Below, piece by piece: positions 38,356-57,453 of a DNA stretch of 64,000 nucleotides. How positions within the stretch are numbered: the first letter of the stretch is position 1; every line of letters begins with the position of its first letter. Source of the stretch: Isoperla grammatica (Eukaryota; Arthropoda; Insecta; Plecoptera; Perlodidae); contig OX246741.1 in the NCBI GenBank assembly GCA_945910005.1, forward strand, positions 34,315,488-34,379,487. Reading direction: 5' to 3'. Made by a program: the position numbers and the translations under genes. The notes below the pieces were generated by a model. It ran no database searches, was not told the origin of the DNA, and was given only the letters and a program-made list of their open reading frames with translations.

Positions 38356-39214
38356 TATAGTCCTCCCAACGAAACTATTCTCATGCTTTCATCACAGGCC
38401 ATGTCCAGAATGGCAACTTAACTTGTCATTTCTCCGTGTACTTGATGGAAGATTGCGTCGGATTGTTCTCAGTTCGTGAGTTGGCCAACTTGTCCGATGT
38501 TGATAAATGGTAATTCTTTCATTTGTGAAAGTTGCTATTAATAATATTACACGATGCATATTTTTAAAAATTAAATACAAATATAAGTTTGTAGTAACAA
38601 AACCAATAAGTCATGTTTGAAGAGAAGTGATAATTGAAAATAGATCCCGAGCAGCCAGCCATTCACAGCTTTCGATACCATCAATGGCGGAAACGCCGGT
38701 GTTTAAACGACTTTATTTAATAAAACTAAAGTAGGACGGACTACACCTTTACAGTTTAGACCTACCTCTAGAACACAGTGGAATATTAGAATAAATACTT
38801 GCTGCGAGTAGTTACTCTATGGATCTACTCAGTAAAGTGTGAATGTTTATACATTTTGACAGGCTTTCAATAAAAACAAAAGACTACCAATGTTGCTCAC
38901 AGCTTGCTGGATTTTGATAGTTCCTGTGAACTTAGCTTCGAATTCTCGAACTCTCATTGGCTACACAACAAGGTCTACTTGATCTCTACCTAGCGGAGGC
39001 TCGTCGAACTCCCGAGTTCGACGAGCCTCCGACAGGCGGAGATCAAGTAGATTTCAATGTTAGCGATCGGAGCTGCTAATTTCGTCGTGCGCCATCTTAT
39101 TATTCGGCAATAGTGCGCGCATGAACACAGGCAGTAAACCGTCCGCGGAAGTTTATTTCGAGACCTCAGGGGTTATGACGAAAGCATGAGAATAGTTTCG
39201 TTGGGAGGACTATA
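38356..39214. mobile_element. TIR element, 859 bp, 35-bp perfect inverted repeats
   Basis: The left arm 38356-38390 begins TATAGTCCTCCCAACGAAAC. The right arm 39180-39214 is its exact complement. TATA at both borders fits a TA duplication plus a TIR starting TA. Inside, an inverted repeat of about 40 bp arms centred near 39011 contains GAGGCTCGTCGAACTC. No transposase frame. Confidence 0.85.
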
Positions 39215-39463
39215 CCAACTTCAGTGTAGTGTATGATACAGAAAATGTTTGCTCATATGAAAGATTACGTGATCACAGAGTTGGGCCTAACCATATTACA
39301 TCCAATATTTTGCCAATTTACTGTAGTTACATGAAATATAGCACAACTGTAGGCCTACATTACTAAATTAGAATTAAAAATTAATGAAAATAATGTAAGG
39401 TCCTAATTAAAAATCAGTATGCCAGTTGGCTAGGCCTACTATAAAAATCATGTTTGAAAACCT

Positions 39464-39728
39464 GGGCCCGGATTCACAAGAGGTTCTTAGTCTTTTTGCT
39501 GTCTTATCTCTAAGACCGGCCTAACTTTGAACCTCTTGTAAAACCAGGAAAATATCGTATAACAGATTTTAAAACATATTATTGGAATGTTCATTATGTC
39601 CTTGTCCTCACCAGGAATTAGTAGCTTCTTCATGTGACCTGGGTCTGGTTTTATAAGAGGTCCAAAGTTAGGCCAGTCTTAGAGATAAAACCAAAAGAAG
39701 ACTTAGGACCTCTTGTGAATCCGGGCCC
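39464..39728. mobile_element. MITE of the GGGCCCGGATTCACAA family, 265 bp
   Basis: The 21-bp ends GGGCCCGGATTCACAAGAGG(T) are perfect inverted repeats. Inner arms around GGCCTAACTTTGAACCTCTT and its complement pair again. A related fragment lies at 15766. Confidence 0.8.
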
Positions 39729-41219
39729 TGGTCTATTGGCATGTAGGAAGACTGCACCACAATAAAATGAAACAAAAGCACATCAACTAATTTGAGTTTG
39801 ATGAACCTTGTGTAAATTGAGTTACTAAATCCAAACACCCTCCAACAAAGAAAAAACCTTTTTGAGTTTGATCACATAGGTCTAAACAAGTTAACTTTCA
39901 CATGAGTTAACATTTTGTTAGATTTAAAACTGATGAATCTTCAATCAACATTAACAAAAGAGCACAATTTCCATAGGCCCCTATGAGAACCAGCACTTTA
40001 TCTTGACATTAAAACTTAAAAGTATAGGTATTAATATAGTCAAAACATGTAAGCATGCTGGCATTCCCCCCAATCTTCTTCTAGAATTTTATAAGTCACT
40101 AATCATGAGCTGGCAAAGTGGATTTTATATAGAGCAGATATTGACGATCCGAGCCTAAGACCATTTGTACTATCAAATGACAGCACATAACAAAGCATTA
40201 CTGTATTATTGTTATTGTGCAAGTGCATGGAATCACGGAATTTAGGATACTTGTGTGTAAACCTAGGAAGATTGAAATGGCAGTTTACAGTGATCTGCTT
40301 TAGTGGAATCCCCCAGAGACCACCTTCATTATATGTAGTATTTCATCCAAAATCCAAATTGATTCCCTCTTGTAGAGGCATGCTATAGAGGTTATGCACA
40401 GGTATTTGAAGTTGGCACACATTTCAGAAAAATGTGTATATAATTTTTTGGAATAGTACAAAAAAACAACATATATGCACAATGACCAAATTTGGATGTT
40501 GTATGTGTAGCCCTAATCAGATCAAGACTTCAAAAACTATGTTTAAGTAAAAAAAAAAACAGATTAGCTAAGTCGGCAGGAGTGTTGTACGATGTATAAA
40601 GACCAGTATACTTATATCTTACACGAGCCCTCCAAACCGGCCAGTACATAGGTACCTCTAGTACAGCACACAGAACCATGCATGTATAAAACAACAAATT
40701 TTGGTAGCAATGTAGTATAATTAGTTACTAATTAATTAGGAATGGCTCAAACCTACTAGAAATATATTTTATATAATATATTGTTTCATAGGCCAATTAG
40801 GTAATAAGTAATAACTCCCTTGGTTTCCAAAAATGTAAAAACTAGGAGAAATAATATGGTAACAATAGAAACCTTTAACAAACAGTAAATACTGACAGCA
40901 AAACGGTACCAACAATTCAAAACTAAGAAGAATAACCGGATTCAATGTTCTTATTTCACCCCCCCCCCCCCCATTGCCTAGTGTATTGAGTTTACTACAC
41001 ATGGGGCAATATAAGTTTCAGCACTCATATTTTTGTCCAAACATATATGGTAACCCCTGTTATATAGTTGTCAAATGTTATTGATCTTGTATATAACTCC
41101 AACAGATGCCAGTTAATCATATGATAATAGTAGTACACATTATGGGAAATGTAGGCCTATCTGTTCTAGATGATTTCGTGTGAGATCCGCCAGTGATGTA
41201 TGAAATAGTGCAAGATATA

Positions 41220-44200
41220 TCACAAGAAATACGGAGTTGTTGTACGGGGTGGGATCACTCGTTCCGAGTCGGGCACAGCTTGGAATAACTTTGGTTCCTT
41301 GTTGTCGATTGTAGAGAACTCGAGGATAGACGCGATGTTGCCACAGCGATAACAATAATTTGGCGCCGACCAAACTGTCACCAGTTTATCGTCGAACATG
41401 TATTTGTAACCTAGAAAAGTGAATTAGAAGAAGAATGTCAAAGTACAAATTGCATAATCCTATGTTTAGTTTTGAACATCAATTAATGTAGGTCTACGGG
41501 AACAATGTTCTTACCTTCGTGTACTAATTGATGGGCTCTGCATATAAGTTTTAAACTGTTGATTAACATAAATTCGTGAGTTACTTTAGATCCGAAAAGC
41601 CACCCAGCTCCTCTCGGACTAACTGACCATGTTTCTACGTCTTCGGGATCCGACCATACTAAGTCGCAAAATGCTCCTGTAAACAATTTAAGTACACATT
41701 AAAATGAAAAACCCTCATATTTGTTTGGTTAGTAAACCTAGGTAGGTTAGCTTGGTATAATCAAGGGATGTAAAAGATCAATGATTTCCAACTGGACATT
41801 CAATCGAGATGTCAGATGTGTAGGCCTATTCAATACTGAATCCAAAATTATCAACTCAGGACCAAATATTGTAAATTATCAACAACAAAAGTTGCATCTC
41901 AATATTAAATTAAACCATAAAATATGTTCACGATTAGAAATAAGAATCAAATAAATTAATAATGTATTAGTAACTGCTCAGCTGCCCTAGGTATGTTTTT
42001 TTTGTTCAGCACTGATCTCACTGTTTATGTAGGCCTACCATAAACATGTCTTGAAGCCTCTATAGACCTAGTGTGCCAGTTTTGAACAGATGAAATATGT
42101 AGGGGCCTATAGCCTATGTGACTAAATAACTACATAATATCTTATGCTTAAATTACCTTTGTGTGGTATTTCCTGGTTTCGCTCAATTACTCGGATTTGA
42201 TCGAGTGTTCTTATATCAGGTGATAATCCTCCATGGACGCACAATACTTGCTCGTCAATAAGCTAGAAAATGAAAATTTGTATCAGTATATTCATGAAGG
42301 CCAGTATAGGCTTTACACACTAGATTCTAATTTGAATTTGGCCGTTGTAGGTCATCTATTTCTGTGGGCAAATTTAGCCTACTGTTTACCATTATATTGA
42401 ATAAAGTAATTTTAGTTGTAGTTAGATTAGCCTCTTTAAAATTCAGTGGTGTTGTAGGCTACATCATAGGCAGAGCCCAAAAGAAATGGTTTTATTTTTT
42501 TCTCAAATTTCATTTTTCAAAATGTAGCCTAAATTTCGCGTTTTGGCGGCTGTAATCTTCATAAGGCGCATAAAAAGCAAAAAAAAGAAAAACATTATTG
42601 ATTCAATTTAGGAATATCACTTAAATAAAACTAGGGAACTTGAATAGATGACAGGAGCCGACAGCTTACCTTAAAAAGTTCGGTACAGGCCATCTGAAGG
42701 TTGAAGATACGACGTAACAAATATATATATAAAATATAAATATATATATGCTTTACACAAAACACAAAAGAAGAGATGTTTCGGCTTCCGCAGCCTTGCT
42801 CACTCGTATGGAATATTCGAGATGTCAATTAGGGAAGACGACGGGTACCCGGGTATCCGATACCCGCGGCCGCCCGACGAAGTCGGGTACGGGTTTGTGT
42901 TTTCTCTACCCGTTTACCCGACAAAACCCGGTCCTTGCAATTGAGAACCGCGAATTAGCTAAATGTTTTGAATTTGAACTGATTCATCCGTCATTTAGTA
43001 TTTTACTTTGTGCTTGGCGGTATTTCCCTTAGAAATAGTATCGCGTCTATAAATAAACTATCCACTTTGATAGTTTCTTTTGTTCATGCCGCCCGATTCC
43101 CTGTTCATGTAAGCCCGCCTGCCAGCAATCTTTTAGCATGAACTGCTACCCTACACCTACCTACAACCCCCCCCCCCCCCCCCCCCTCCCTACCAAAGCA
43201 CACAACCATTCGACACTTCAACGGGCGGTCTGCCTGTGGCCTTGACCTTGAGTGGCAGCTGTGAGCCAGCGAGTCATTCTTCGTTTCGGAGAACGCATTA
43301 TATTTCATCCCGCTCTGATACTCGACCCCCTGCGCTGTTGTTCACTTTCTCTTGTCATGGGTGTTCAACTTTTCATCACAAAAATTAATGAAACATCCTA
43401 ATCCCTGCTACTACAATACACTATTTGTAGTGTTATTTTCAAAGAGAGCGATATTGAGCGGTTGATTTGACACCCCACACGATTTTTTTTTTGTTTTATT
43501 AGGCCTAGGCCTACCCGGGTAACCCACGGGTATAGTGAACGGGTACCCGGGTCGTAAAAAAAGTCGGGTTCCGTCATCCCTAATGTCAATAGCATTACAA
43601 TATTTACATCTTAGGCCTATAGGGAACACGCGCATGAAAATTTTAATCGATTTTTAAATACCTTGTCTCTCATTTACTAATCTTGTGTCTTTGAATTTTG
43701 AAAAACAGATCAGTATATGCCTCAAAATAATTGGTTTAGTAACGATAAATAAAAGGGCGCGAAAAACGAGCCGCCGCCATGTTGATGGGATTTGATGTCA
43801 TGGTTTGTGTCTGTGTACGCGATTGGTCTGTTATGCCACGTCTACTGAAATACACTGTCCCAGCCACCTGTACGCGTTTCAGATCCCCGAGTAGAAACTT
43901 CAATAAATGCGACCACATTAAACCTAGCCTATTTAAAAATTTATTTTTAACTTAGGACTTGCATTAATATACTATTTGTATCTGAGACTATTAAACAAAG
44001 GTCCAGTCTTACAATGTACCAATAACTACTTATTCGTCAAATAGCTTGTTTTCTCCATGGCAACCACCAATCAAAACCCTTGAAATCCTCCAAATAGCTG
44101 AATTGCTACGAATAACTTTCTTATTAGGAGATTGTAAGACCGGCCCTAAGTGCTTGGTTTGGCAAAAAAAATCGTACGCATGTTGCCTATAATAGAACAT

Positions 44201-47143
44201 TAATAAAAATAAAAAGTACATAGGCTACCTACTGTACATAAGCAATATCGAATATCGAATATTTATATTTTCTACTTGCATTCTACATTTTGTAAATTTT
44301 TCAAAGTAAATTTAGCTCTTGGATGCAGGATGTTTAATGCAAGGAAATGAAATGTAGGCCTACCTATCCCAACTTTTTCGATTTATGTTTCACAATTTCA
44401 CCTACGTATTTTTGTTTAGGCCTACCAGTGTATTGCCTGAATTAAACCAACTGTTACTACATTATCTGAGTTCCCCTTTAAGAATTTAATAGACCCCCAG
44501 GCCGTACGTAATAATTTACTTACTGCAGCAATGGTGAGTAAATCAAACACCTGGCAGCAGTATCTCCATGCATTTGCATTACCATATTTGTTTTGACATT
44601 CATCTGAAAGAAAATAAATACCATCTTGATTAGACATGACTACAAATAGTTTTAAATGATAGGCCTAGCTTACTAGCATAAAATGTCTAATTCGAGCTGT
44701 GACAAACAATACTTTATATCAAGGGTGTTGTTAATTTGTTGACTAGGGTCAACCAGCCAATACCCGAAGGCGTAATTACTTTCACATGTTCGCACAGCTG
44801 TCAAAAGTGTAAAATGGCACCGGTGAGCTCAAGGTTGTGTTTTTCTGGTAGCTAGCACGCTATTGGTCAGTTGCAGCAAGTTTCAGCCAATCACACACCT
44901 CCTTTCATATTCATAAGTGAATTGCAGTCGAAAAATAATAGCATCGGAATATGAATGAATATCGGAATATTTCATTACACCTTTTTCAATCGCCGGACAC
45001 TTAGGCCTACATTTCATTAGCCGAACATGCTTATTTCAATGTCAAAACGACATGTTACAATTGTTTTAAACTATTAAATAGCTATTGAATGGCAAGCTAA
45101 TGCAATTTGGGTTACAATAAAATGAAAGGAAATACATTTTTCTTTACAGTTACACCAACAACGAGTTTTTACTAAAGCATGCAGGCCTGGAAGTGTAAAT
45201 TTTTGACGAGGTGTTCAGTTATTGGTGGGTGTTAGGCTATTGACAGGTTGACCCTAGCATAGATCGGCTGAACTTAGGTTGCATTGTCGCTGTGATATTA
45301 GGTATACATTAGGGATGACATCGGGTACCCGCCTCCAAATATTACTTGGAGTCGTTTTCGGGTCCGGGTAACCTTTTAGTCTGTTTCTAGGATAAATTTA
45401 CGCTCCAGTATTGCTGCAGTCGATTCTGGTGGAGCCAGCAGGTACGGCACGCACCTACCCTTCCACAACACGTGACTTGGCGGGGAACAGAACAGACGCG
45501 AACCGACTTGCATTCGTTACTGTTTGTTCTTTGTTTAACATTCTGATGAAGATTCTGGCTAACACTTGTTCTATTACCATTTATTTTACTTGAAATTTCA
45601 TGTTTTATGTACGTGCTTCAGTTGTGTATTGAGAAATGTTTGTTTTACTTGACGTGATTACTGCAGGCGTGTTCCGAGAGGGTAACTGAGCGGACAATGT
45701 ATGTCTTTCGTCACTCGTCTTCGCACCCCGCGCACTTCTCAAGGCCTAGCAACGACCTTCAAATCAAGTCTACACATCGAAAAATACGTTTTCAGGATCC
45801 GGGTACCCGGGTAATATGAGAGCTGGAACCGGTTCCGAATTTTATTACCCGATGTCATCCCTAGTATACATAGCTACAGTTGAAGTGGTACTGGTGGGAC
45901 TATACAAAAAGAACTTACCATTTGAATGTTTAAAAACGTTTATAAATCAAACGATGAACTCAACTTTCAAAGTTAATTTTAGAAAGAACTTTCCAATACT
46001 GCTGAAGAATGTCACAGTGCTCGTCAATTTTTAACCTAAGTTGTGGAATCAACCTTACACATTTCAATAAATTGTTAATGCTCACCGTAAAAGCCATAAA
46101 CTTGAGTTATTTGACGTGACTCGTGGTTACCTCGTAGCAAAGTGATGCGATCTGACCATTTTGCCTTTAAAGTCAATAACCGTGTAAATGTTTCTAAACT
46201 ATAATATCCTCGATCTACGAAATCTCCCATGAAAATATAGTTTGTATCAGGAACAGGACCACCATTGCGGAACAGCTCTTCCAAATCGTAGAACTAAAAT
46301 AAAGAACAAAATTATAACCTAGGCCTAGCATGTGCTTTTCTTACCTAAGCTTAGGGCCCAAGTGAATATGAATTCTTTAACCATAACTTCACAAGCATGT
46401 TTCGAGGTTAAGCCTAAATGAGAGTTCCGCGGGAGTTTACACCTTGGACACACCATTTGCCCCCCGTTTTGAACACCCATAGATACGTTGAAAGATAAGC
46501 TACTCCAGGATTTCTTGTTTTCCTGGAACTATCGGACCTCATCGCCTTGAAGAATGTGATGAGTGTATTCAGTCATCTGAATTCCTCGTCCTTTGCTCGA
46601 ATTTGAATGGAGATAATTGCTCGACTGGACTTTGCTCTAGGGGTGTACCAAAAAAACTACCTAAAAGGTTGGTGTAAACTCCCGCGGAACTCCACTGTAG
46701 CCTAGGTTTAGATGTAGGGTCCGAGCCTACTTACTTGGCCATGGATATCTCCACAAACAGTAACTGGAGTGGAAACCGGTTGGATGTTCGATTCTTCCAC
46801 GAGGAGATCACATACCATATCACATAGTTTCTGTAATAGTATACAAACAGCATTACAATAACTCCCTATTCAAGGTTAGCTTAGGCCTAGCCCTAACATC
46901 GCCTCGTAGGCCTAGGCCTAGGCTATTATAACAAGAAGGTTAGGCCACCCCTTATGCATTCACTGACATTACGCTTAGTAAGAATCTCAAACACATTTGT
47001 GTTTGATATTTGACCAAACGAAACAATATATGTTGCATATAGGTACTAATAATACGCAAATGAAGTATTATTACCTTTAAGTCATTTTCAGGAAGATATT
47101 TACATTCTTTAGCAATGTCAATCCACTTGTCGAGTTCCGACAT
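41220..47143 (-). CDS. PPP6C: Serine/threonine protein phosphatase 6 catalytic subunit, complete, 7 exons
   Basis: Minus-strand coding exons, in transcript order: 47143-47075, 46830-46735, 46293-46086, 44603-44524, 42262-42157, 41676-41515, 41410-41220. All have GT/AG borders and agreeing phases. The total is 912 nt, 303 aa plus stop (human 305 aa). The start Met precedes [20 protein letters not shown], matching the family N terminus. PPP metal/catalytic motifs are intact: GDIHG at 50-54, GDFVDRG at 78-84, RGNHE at 109-113, then HGGLSPD, the VWSDPED block, [11 protein letters not shown] and the conserved C-terminal TTPYFL before TGA, which is the methylation-type tail of PP2A-like phosphatases. 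The enzyme dephosphorylates Ser/Thr residues as the catalytic core of PP6 holoenzymes (cell cycle, DNA damage, NF-kB signalling; family knowledge). It is head-to-head with dynamin, 2.3 kb away. The intron between exons 4 and 5 holds a hAT-like element. Confidence 0.97.
42830..43582. mobile_element. Nonautonomous hAT element, 753 bp, 8-bp TSD
   Basis: It begins TAGGGAAGACGACGGGTACC and ends CCGTCATCCCTA, flanked by direct repeats ATGTCAAT (42822-42829 and 43583-43590). It lies in the PPP6C intron between exons 4 and 5. The GGGTACCCG motif recurs in the element at 45310. A C-run of about 20 lies near 43148. Confidence 0.85.
43998..44149. mobile_element. Small TIR element in PPP6C intron
   Basis: GGTCCAGTCTTACAAT and ATTGTAAGACCGGCCCT are imperfect inverted ends, and inner text around CGAATAAGTAGTTATT is also complementary. 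Diverged, with unresolved borders. Confidence 0.5.
44744..45256. mobile_element. TIR element in PPP6C intron, about 510 bp
   Basis: TAGGGTCAACCAGCCAATA at the left and the complement TGACAGGTTGACCCTA at the right are imperfect inverted repeats. The terminal TAGGGTCA is shared with the element at 50173. No coding capacity. Confidence 0.6.
45310..45863. mobile_element. Nonautonomous hAT element, 554 bp, 8-bp TSD
   Basis: Termini TAGGGATGACATCGGGTA and TACCCGATGTCATCCCTA are 18-bp inverted repeats. The direct repeat GTATACAT flanks both sides (45302-45309, 45864-45871). It sits in the PPP6C intron between exons 3 and 4. Related to 42830-43582. Confidence 0.9.
46422..46692. mobile_element. TIR element (MITE), 271 bp
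   Basis: A 22-bp perfect inverted repeat, GAGTTCCGCGGGAGTTTACA plus CC, bounds it in the PPP6C intron between exons 2 and 3. The target duplication is not clear. Confidence 0.75.
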
Positions 47144-49471
47144 TTTGAAAAACTGTGGTGGACACACACAGCCCTCTCGGTCACAGCGCTTCTGGTGCAG
47201 AAAGCGTCGAAAGGCTGTGCTATTCGCGAACGGGAAATACTTGGTTTACGCGGTAAATATAAATCTCATTTTCGTATTTATTTATTTATTTGAAGGTCAT
47301 CCCGTCGTTGATACGTCACGCGTAAATGTGTAACGTCATATTTGTAAGGATAAATTACAACACAATATAATAACATTACACGGTCATAAAAAGCTAAGAA
47401 AGTACGTGAAAATTTTAAGAATACGTCTTGACGATGCCAATATATAAATAAACAATGCATGTATCTACAGGAAGATCAATACAATGAAAGGTTAAAGTTC
47501 ACACAATATACTACGTATACAATGGGAGCAAAGATTCTACTATAATAATATGCATGGGAGCTAGCTTGTCAATATTTAGTGAGATTGTTGAAGAAAGTGT
47601 GTGTGTGCACACACACACTTTCTTGTGTGTGTTAGTGCATGATCGAGAAAAAGTGCGAATGTTTCATGTTATTCTGAGAAAAGATGTTGTAATTTGCGTG
47701 AACAAAGTTTGCAAACCGTGGTCTGCAAGACTGCGATGAGGATATTATGCCAGAAATAATTCAAATAGACCTTTTCAGCCTGTGGTGAGGACTGAGGAGC
47801 CCCAAAAGCATGCAAGTGGCTCAAATGGTAATCCATTGCATTTATTTCATAATTATATTAATAGTAAAACAATTACTCGGGTGGTTTGGACAGGGATGAG
47901 TGCGGAAGCATCCCGATGCTGGGGACAAACTGAAAAAATCAGTAAGACCAAGGAACGTGCAAATACGAAAAGAATCATGTCGGGTAGAAGTACAGCAGAA
48001 AAAGTGGTGGGAAGACAGAAAACTACGGAGTATGGAGAGAATTGGTGGAGAGATGGAAGAAGACATTGAAGGAGAAAGTTTTAGAGGGTCAAAATGCTGG
48101 GGAAAGATAGAAGAAAAGGGTGATGCGTCAAGGCATGGCTAGATTCTATGAGGCCCATGTGAATTGTGGGAACCAACCATCCCCACCCGACTTCATCAAA
48201 TCAAATCAAATCAATTTTATTAACCGTTATCAATGTACGGAACCAGGAACTTCATTTTCATTTGAATGATGACCGGGAAAGTGACGGAAAGCCGCCACTG
48301 GGTTCGGGCAAAGATTACTGAGGTTCGGGGTTGGGGACGTGTACCGTAACTTTACAGATATTGTGTCCCTGCTGAAGATCTTAAGTGAAATAAATATATT
48401 ATGGAACTAATGACTGAGCAGATTTCGATCATTTAAGAACGCTGAAAGTTCCGCTGGTGCGATAAAACGTGAACTCACAGGCGGTGAGTATTTTGTTGGA
48501 CAGCGGGGATTTTGAACTACATTTTTAGAAACATTGTTTATGCATTGTTTATAGTGGCAAGACAAGATCCTAGACGCAAAAGTACAAGAGTACATTCTGT
48601 GAGTTATTAATTAATTTATGTACCTTTTCACTTATAGTAGCCTAATAATTCCTTGATTGACACTTTAGATCTGATAAATAAAATAAATATTATTGTTTTC
48701 TTCAGTGTAGACCTACGATAAGAGGATAGGCCTAGGCTTACGTCTTGTCGCTTGAAGTAGGCTAGGCCTAGCTAGGCCTAGTGTCACTCATCATGTCACT
48801 GCACGAACTGGGTATAGTTTTCACTCAACATCTTCACACATATTTTCATGTCGTTCGTAGGAGTGCGGACCCATGACAAGGGATCCATGCATGCAGTTCT
48901 AAAAATTAGGTCAAACGACTGGCTGCTTTTGCGCACTCGCTTATGTATCGATCGTAATCAACCTTTTCGGTGAATTGTGTTGTGATAGTGTTGGGCTGCT
49001 ACGGAGAGGTTTACAAGTAAATGTTAGCATTTGCTGGCGCTTATCTTGCTTAGATAACGTTTATCGGCAGACTAGTTATCTTGGCTTACTGCAAATGTCA
49101 GATTGAGTTGTCATCTGACAGCGGCGGCAATTCGAGCTCAGAAGGCGTATCAAAATTGTTTACTTCCAAGTTTAACTTGCTGTAAGAGAAATCTATCTCC
49201 AATTGTGATTATTTCAGAACTCAAATTTTAGGTTATTTTAAACTTGCGTTATCTTACTGGTTTCTTAATTGCTGGTATAATTTTTGTGTGGGAGTTAATA
49301 TAGCAATTATTTCAGTTTAGGCCTCTTCGTCAAGACCGCCATGACAAACTTCGATTATGCCGCATAGGACTATGGGTATTCAGCCATCTTCGTTTTCCTC
49401 CCCGCTGTAAAGAACTCAAGTCAGTCTTGGGCCTAGGCTACTTTTGATCGGAGGACAAAAACTTTGTCAAA
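47144..49471. promoter_or_regulatory. Divergent intergenic/promoter region between PPP6C and dynamin
   Basis: These 2.3 kb separate the start codons of the head-to-head PPP6C and dynamin genes and must contain both 5' UTRs and promoters. A 34-bp perfect palindrome lies at 47591-47624. Purine-rich text at 47780-48140 can be read as short open frames without recognisable domains. A run of ATCAA-type repeats lies near 48197-48225. TAGGCC clusters lie at 48720-48780. I see no convincing gene. Confidence 0.45.
47591..47624. repeat. 34-bp perfect palindrome with (GT)n arms
   Basis: AAGAAAG plus GT repeats is followed directly by its exact complement, with no spacer. It is able to extrude a cruciform, between the PPP6C and dynamin promoters. 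Confidence 0.9.
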
Positions 49472-56569
<7,098 letters not shown>

Positions 56570-57453
56570 TAGTATTTTCTACTCGTACAAAAAGGCACGC
56601 ATGATTTTTTCTCTTAAACGTGACAGAAAGGTTTTTACTTTTTTTTTTCTTTTTTTTTATAACTTCATCTAATATTTCCTAAATGTAAAATCTCGACATC
56701 CATAGCCTACCTATACAATAACTTCAGACTTCACTAGATTTTACACGAGATAGATGGATAGATTTCACCAGATTGTTATTTTGAAAAACAAATGGCACGT
56801 TGACTTATGTGACTGAAATGAATAAGCCTCCGCCTAGGTAATGTAGGCCCTAATGTTAAATTTTGATACAAAATCAAAATTCAATTGTTAAACCACCATG
56901 CTTCTAAATATTGCACAACATTTATGGCCTTCAGAAAGAAACCTTGCGTACGAGTTGTGGACAAGAGTAGTCATTCTCGATTTTCATGGCAGATTGGAGT
57001 GTGTTAGAGATAGGATGTCGAGATGACTAGGCCTACACAGGCAGTTGACATGATCCACATGTATGATGTAGCAGTTTAGAAAATGAGTGGCCTTGTGCCA
57101 TCTTTGGAACATTTTAGGGGGGAGGGCCTTGCCATGACTTCTAGCATCAGGGTCATTCCATGGAAGTTCAACCAATGTAGGTTGCCGACTTATTTCTGAT
57201 ATTTTTCCAAGTTGGATCATTGATAACTACTTACTTGCAGATAGTAACACAATTTTTTTTATTTTTTTCGGATGAACGGTTTAGAAGTTACGGGCCTTGA
57301 AAGTTCAGTCCGCGTCGCGAAAATGGCAAATTTAAGAGTTTGCGTTAAATAGTGCCACACCTAAAGGGGTTAAGCTTTTGGTTTGATTTTTCCTTTCTAG
57401 GACCATAATTGAATAGTTCTACTAGAATATGTTTTCAGAAATTTGATACTTAA

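Larger units (their letters stand above)
31717..41219. other. Convergent intergenic region between DDX24 and PPP6C, transposon-rich
   Basis: These 9.5 kb must include both 3' UTRs, whose limits I cannot place. Distinct insertions are listed separately. I see no additional gene: all open frames are short and unrelated to known families. A (TATG)n tract lies near 35258-35278, followed by a TG-rich stretch to about 35302. Confidence 0.6.

Noticed and set aside
47782..48142. Open frames with a Lys/Glu-rich product between PPP6C and dynamin
   Set aside because: The composition is that of purine-rich DNA. No motif of a reverse transcriptase or other family could be confirmed.
56984..57220. Minus-strand 78-codon frame in dynamin intron 5
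   Set aside because: No domain, antisense to the gene and close to a repeat element.
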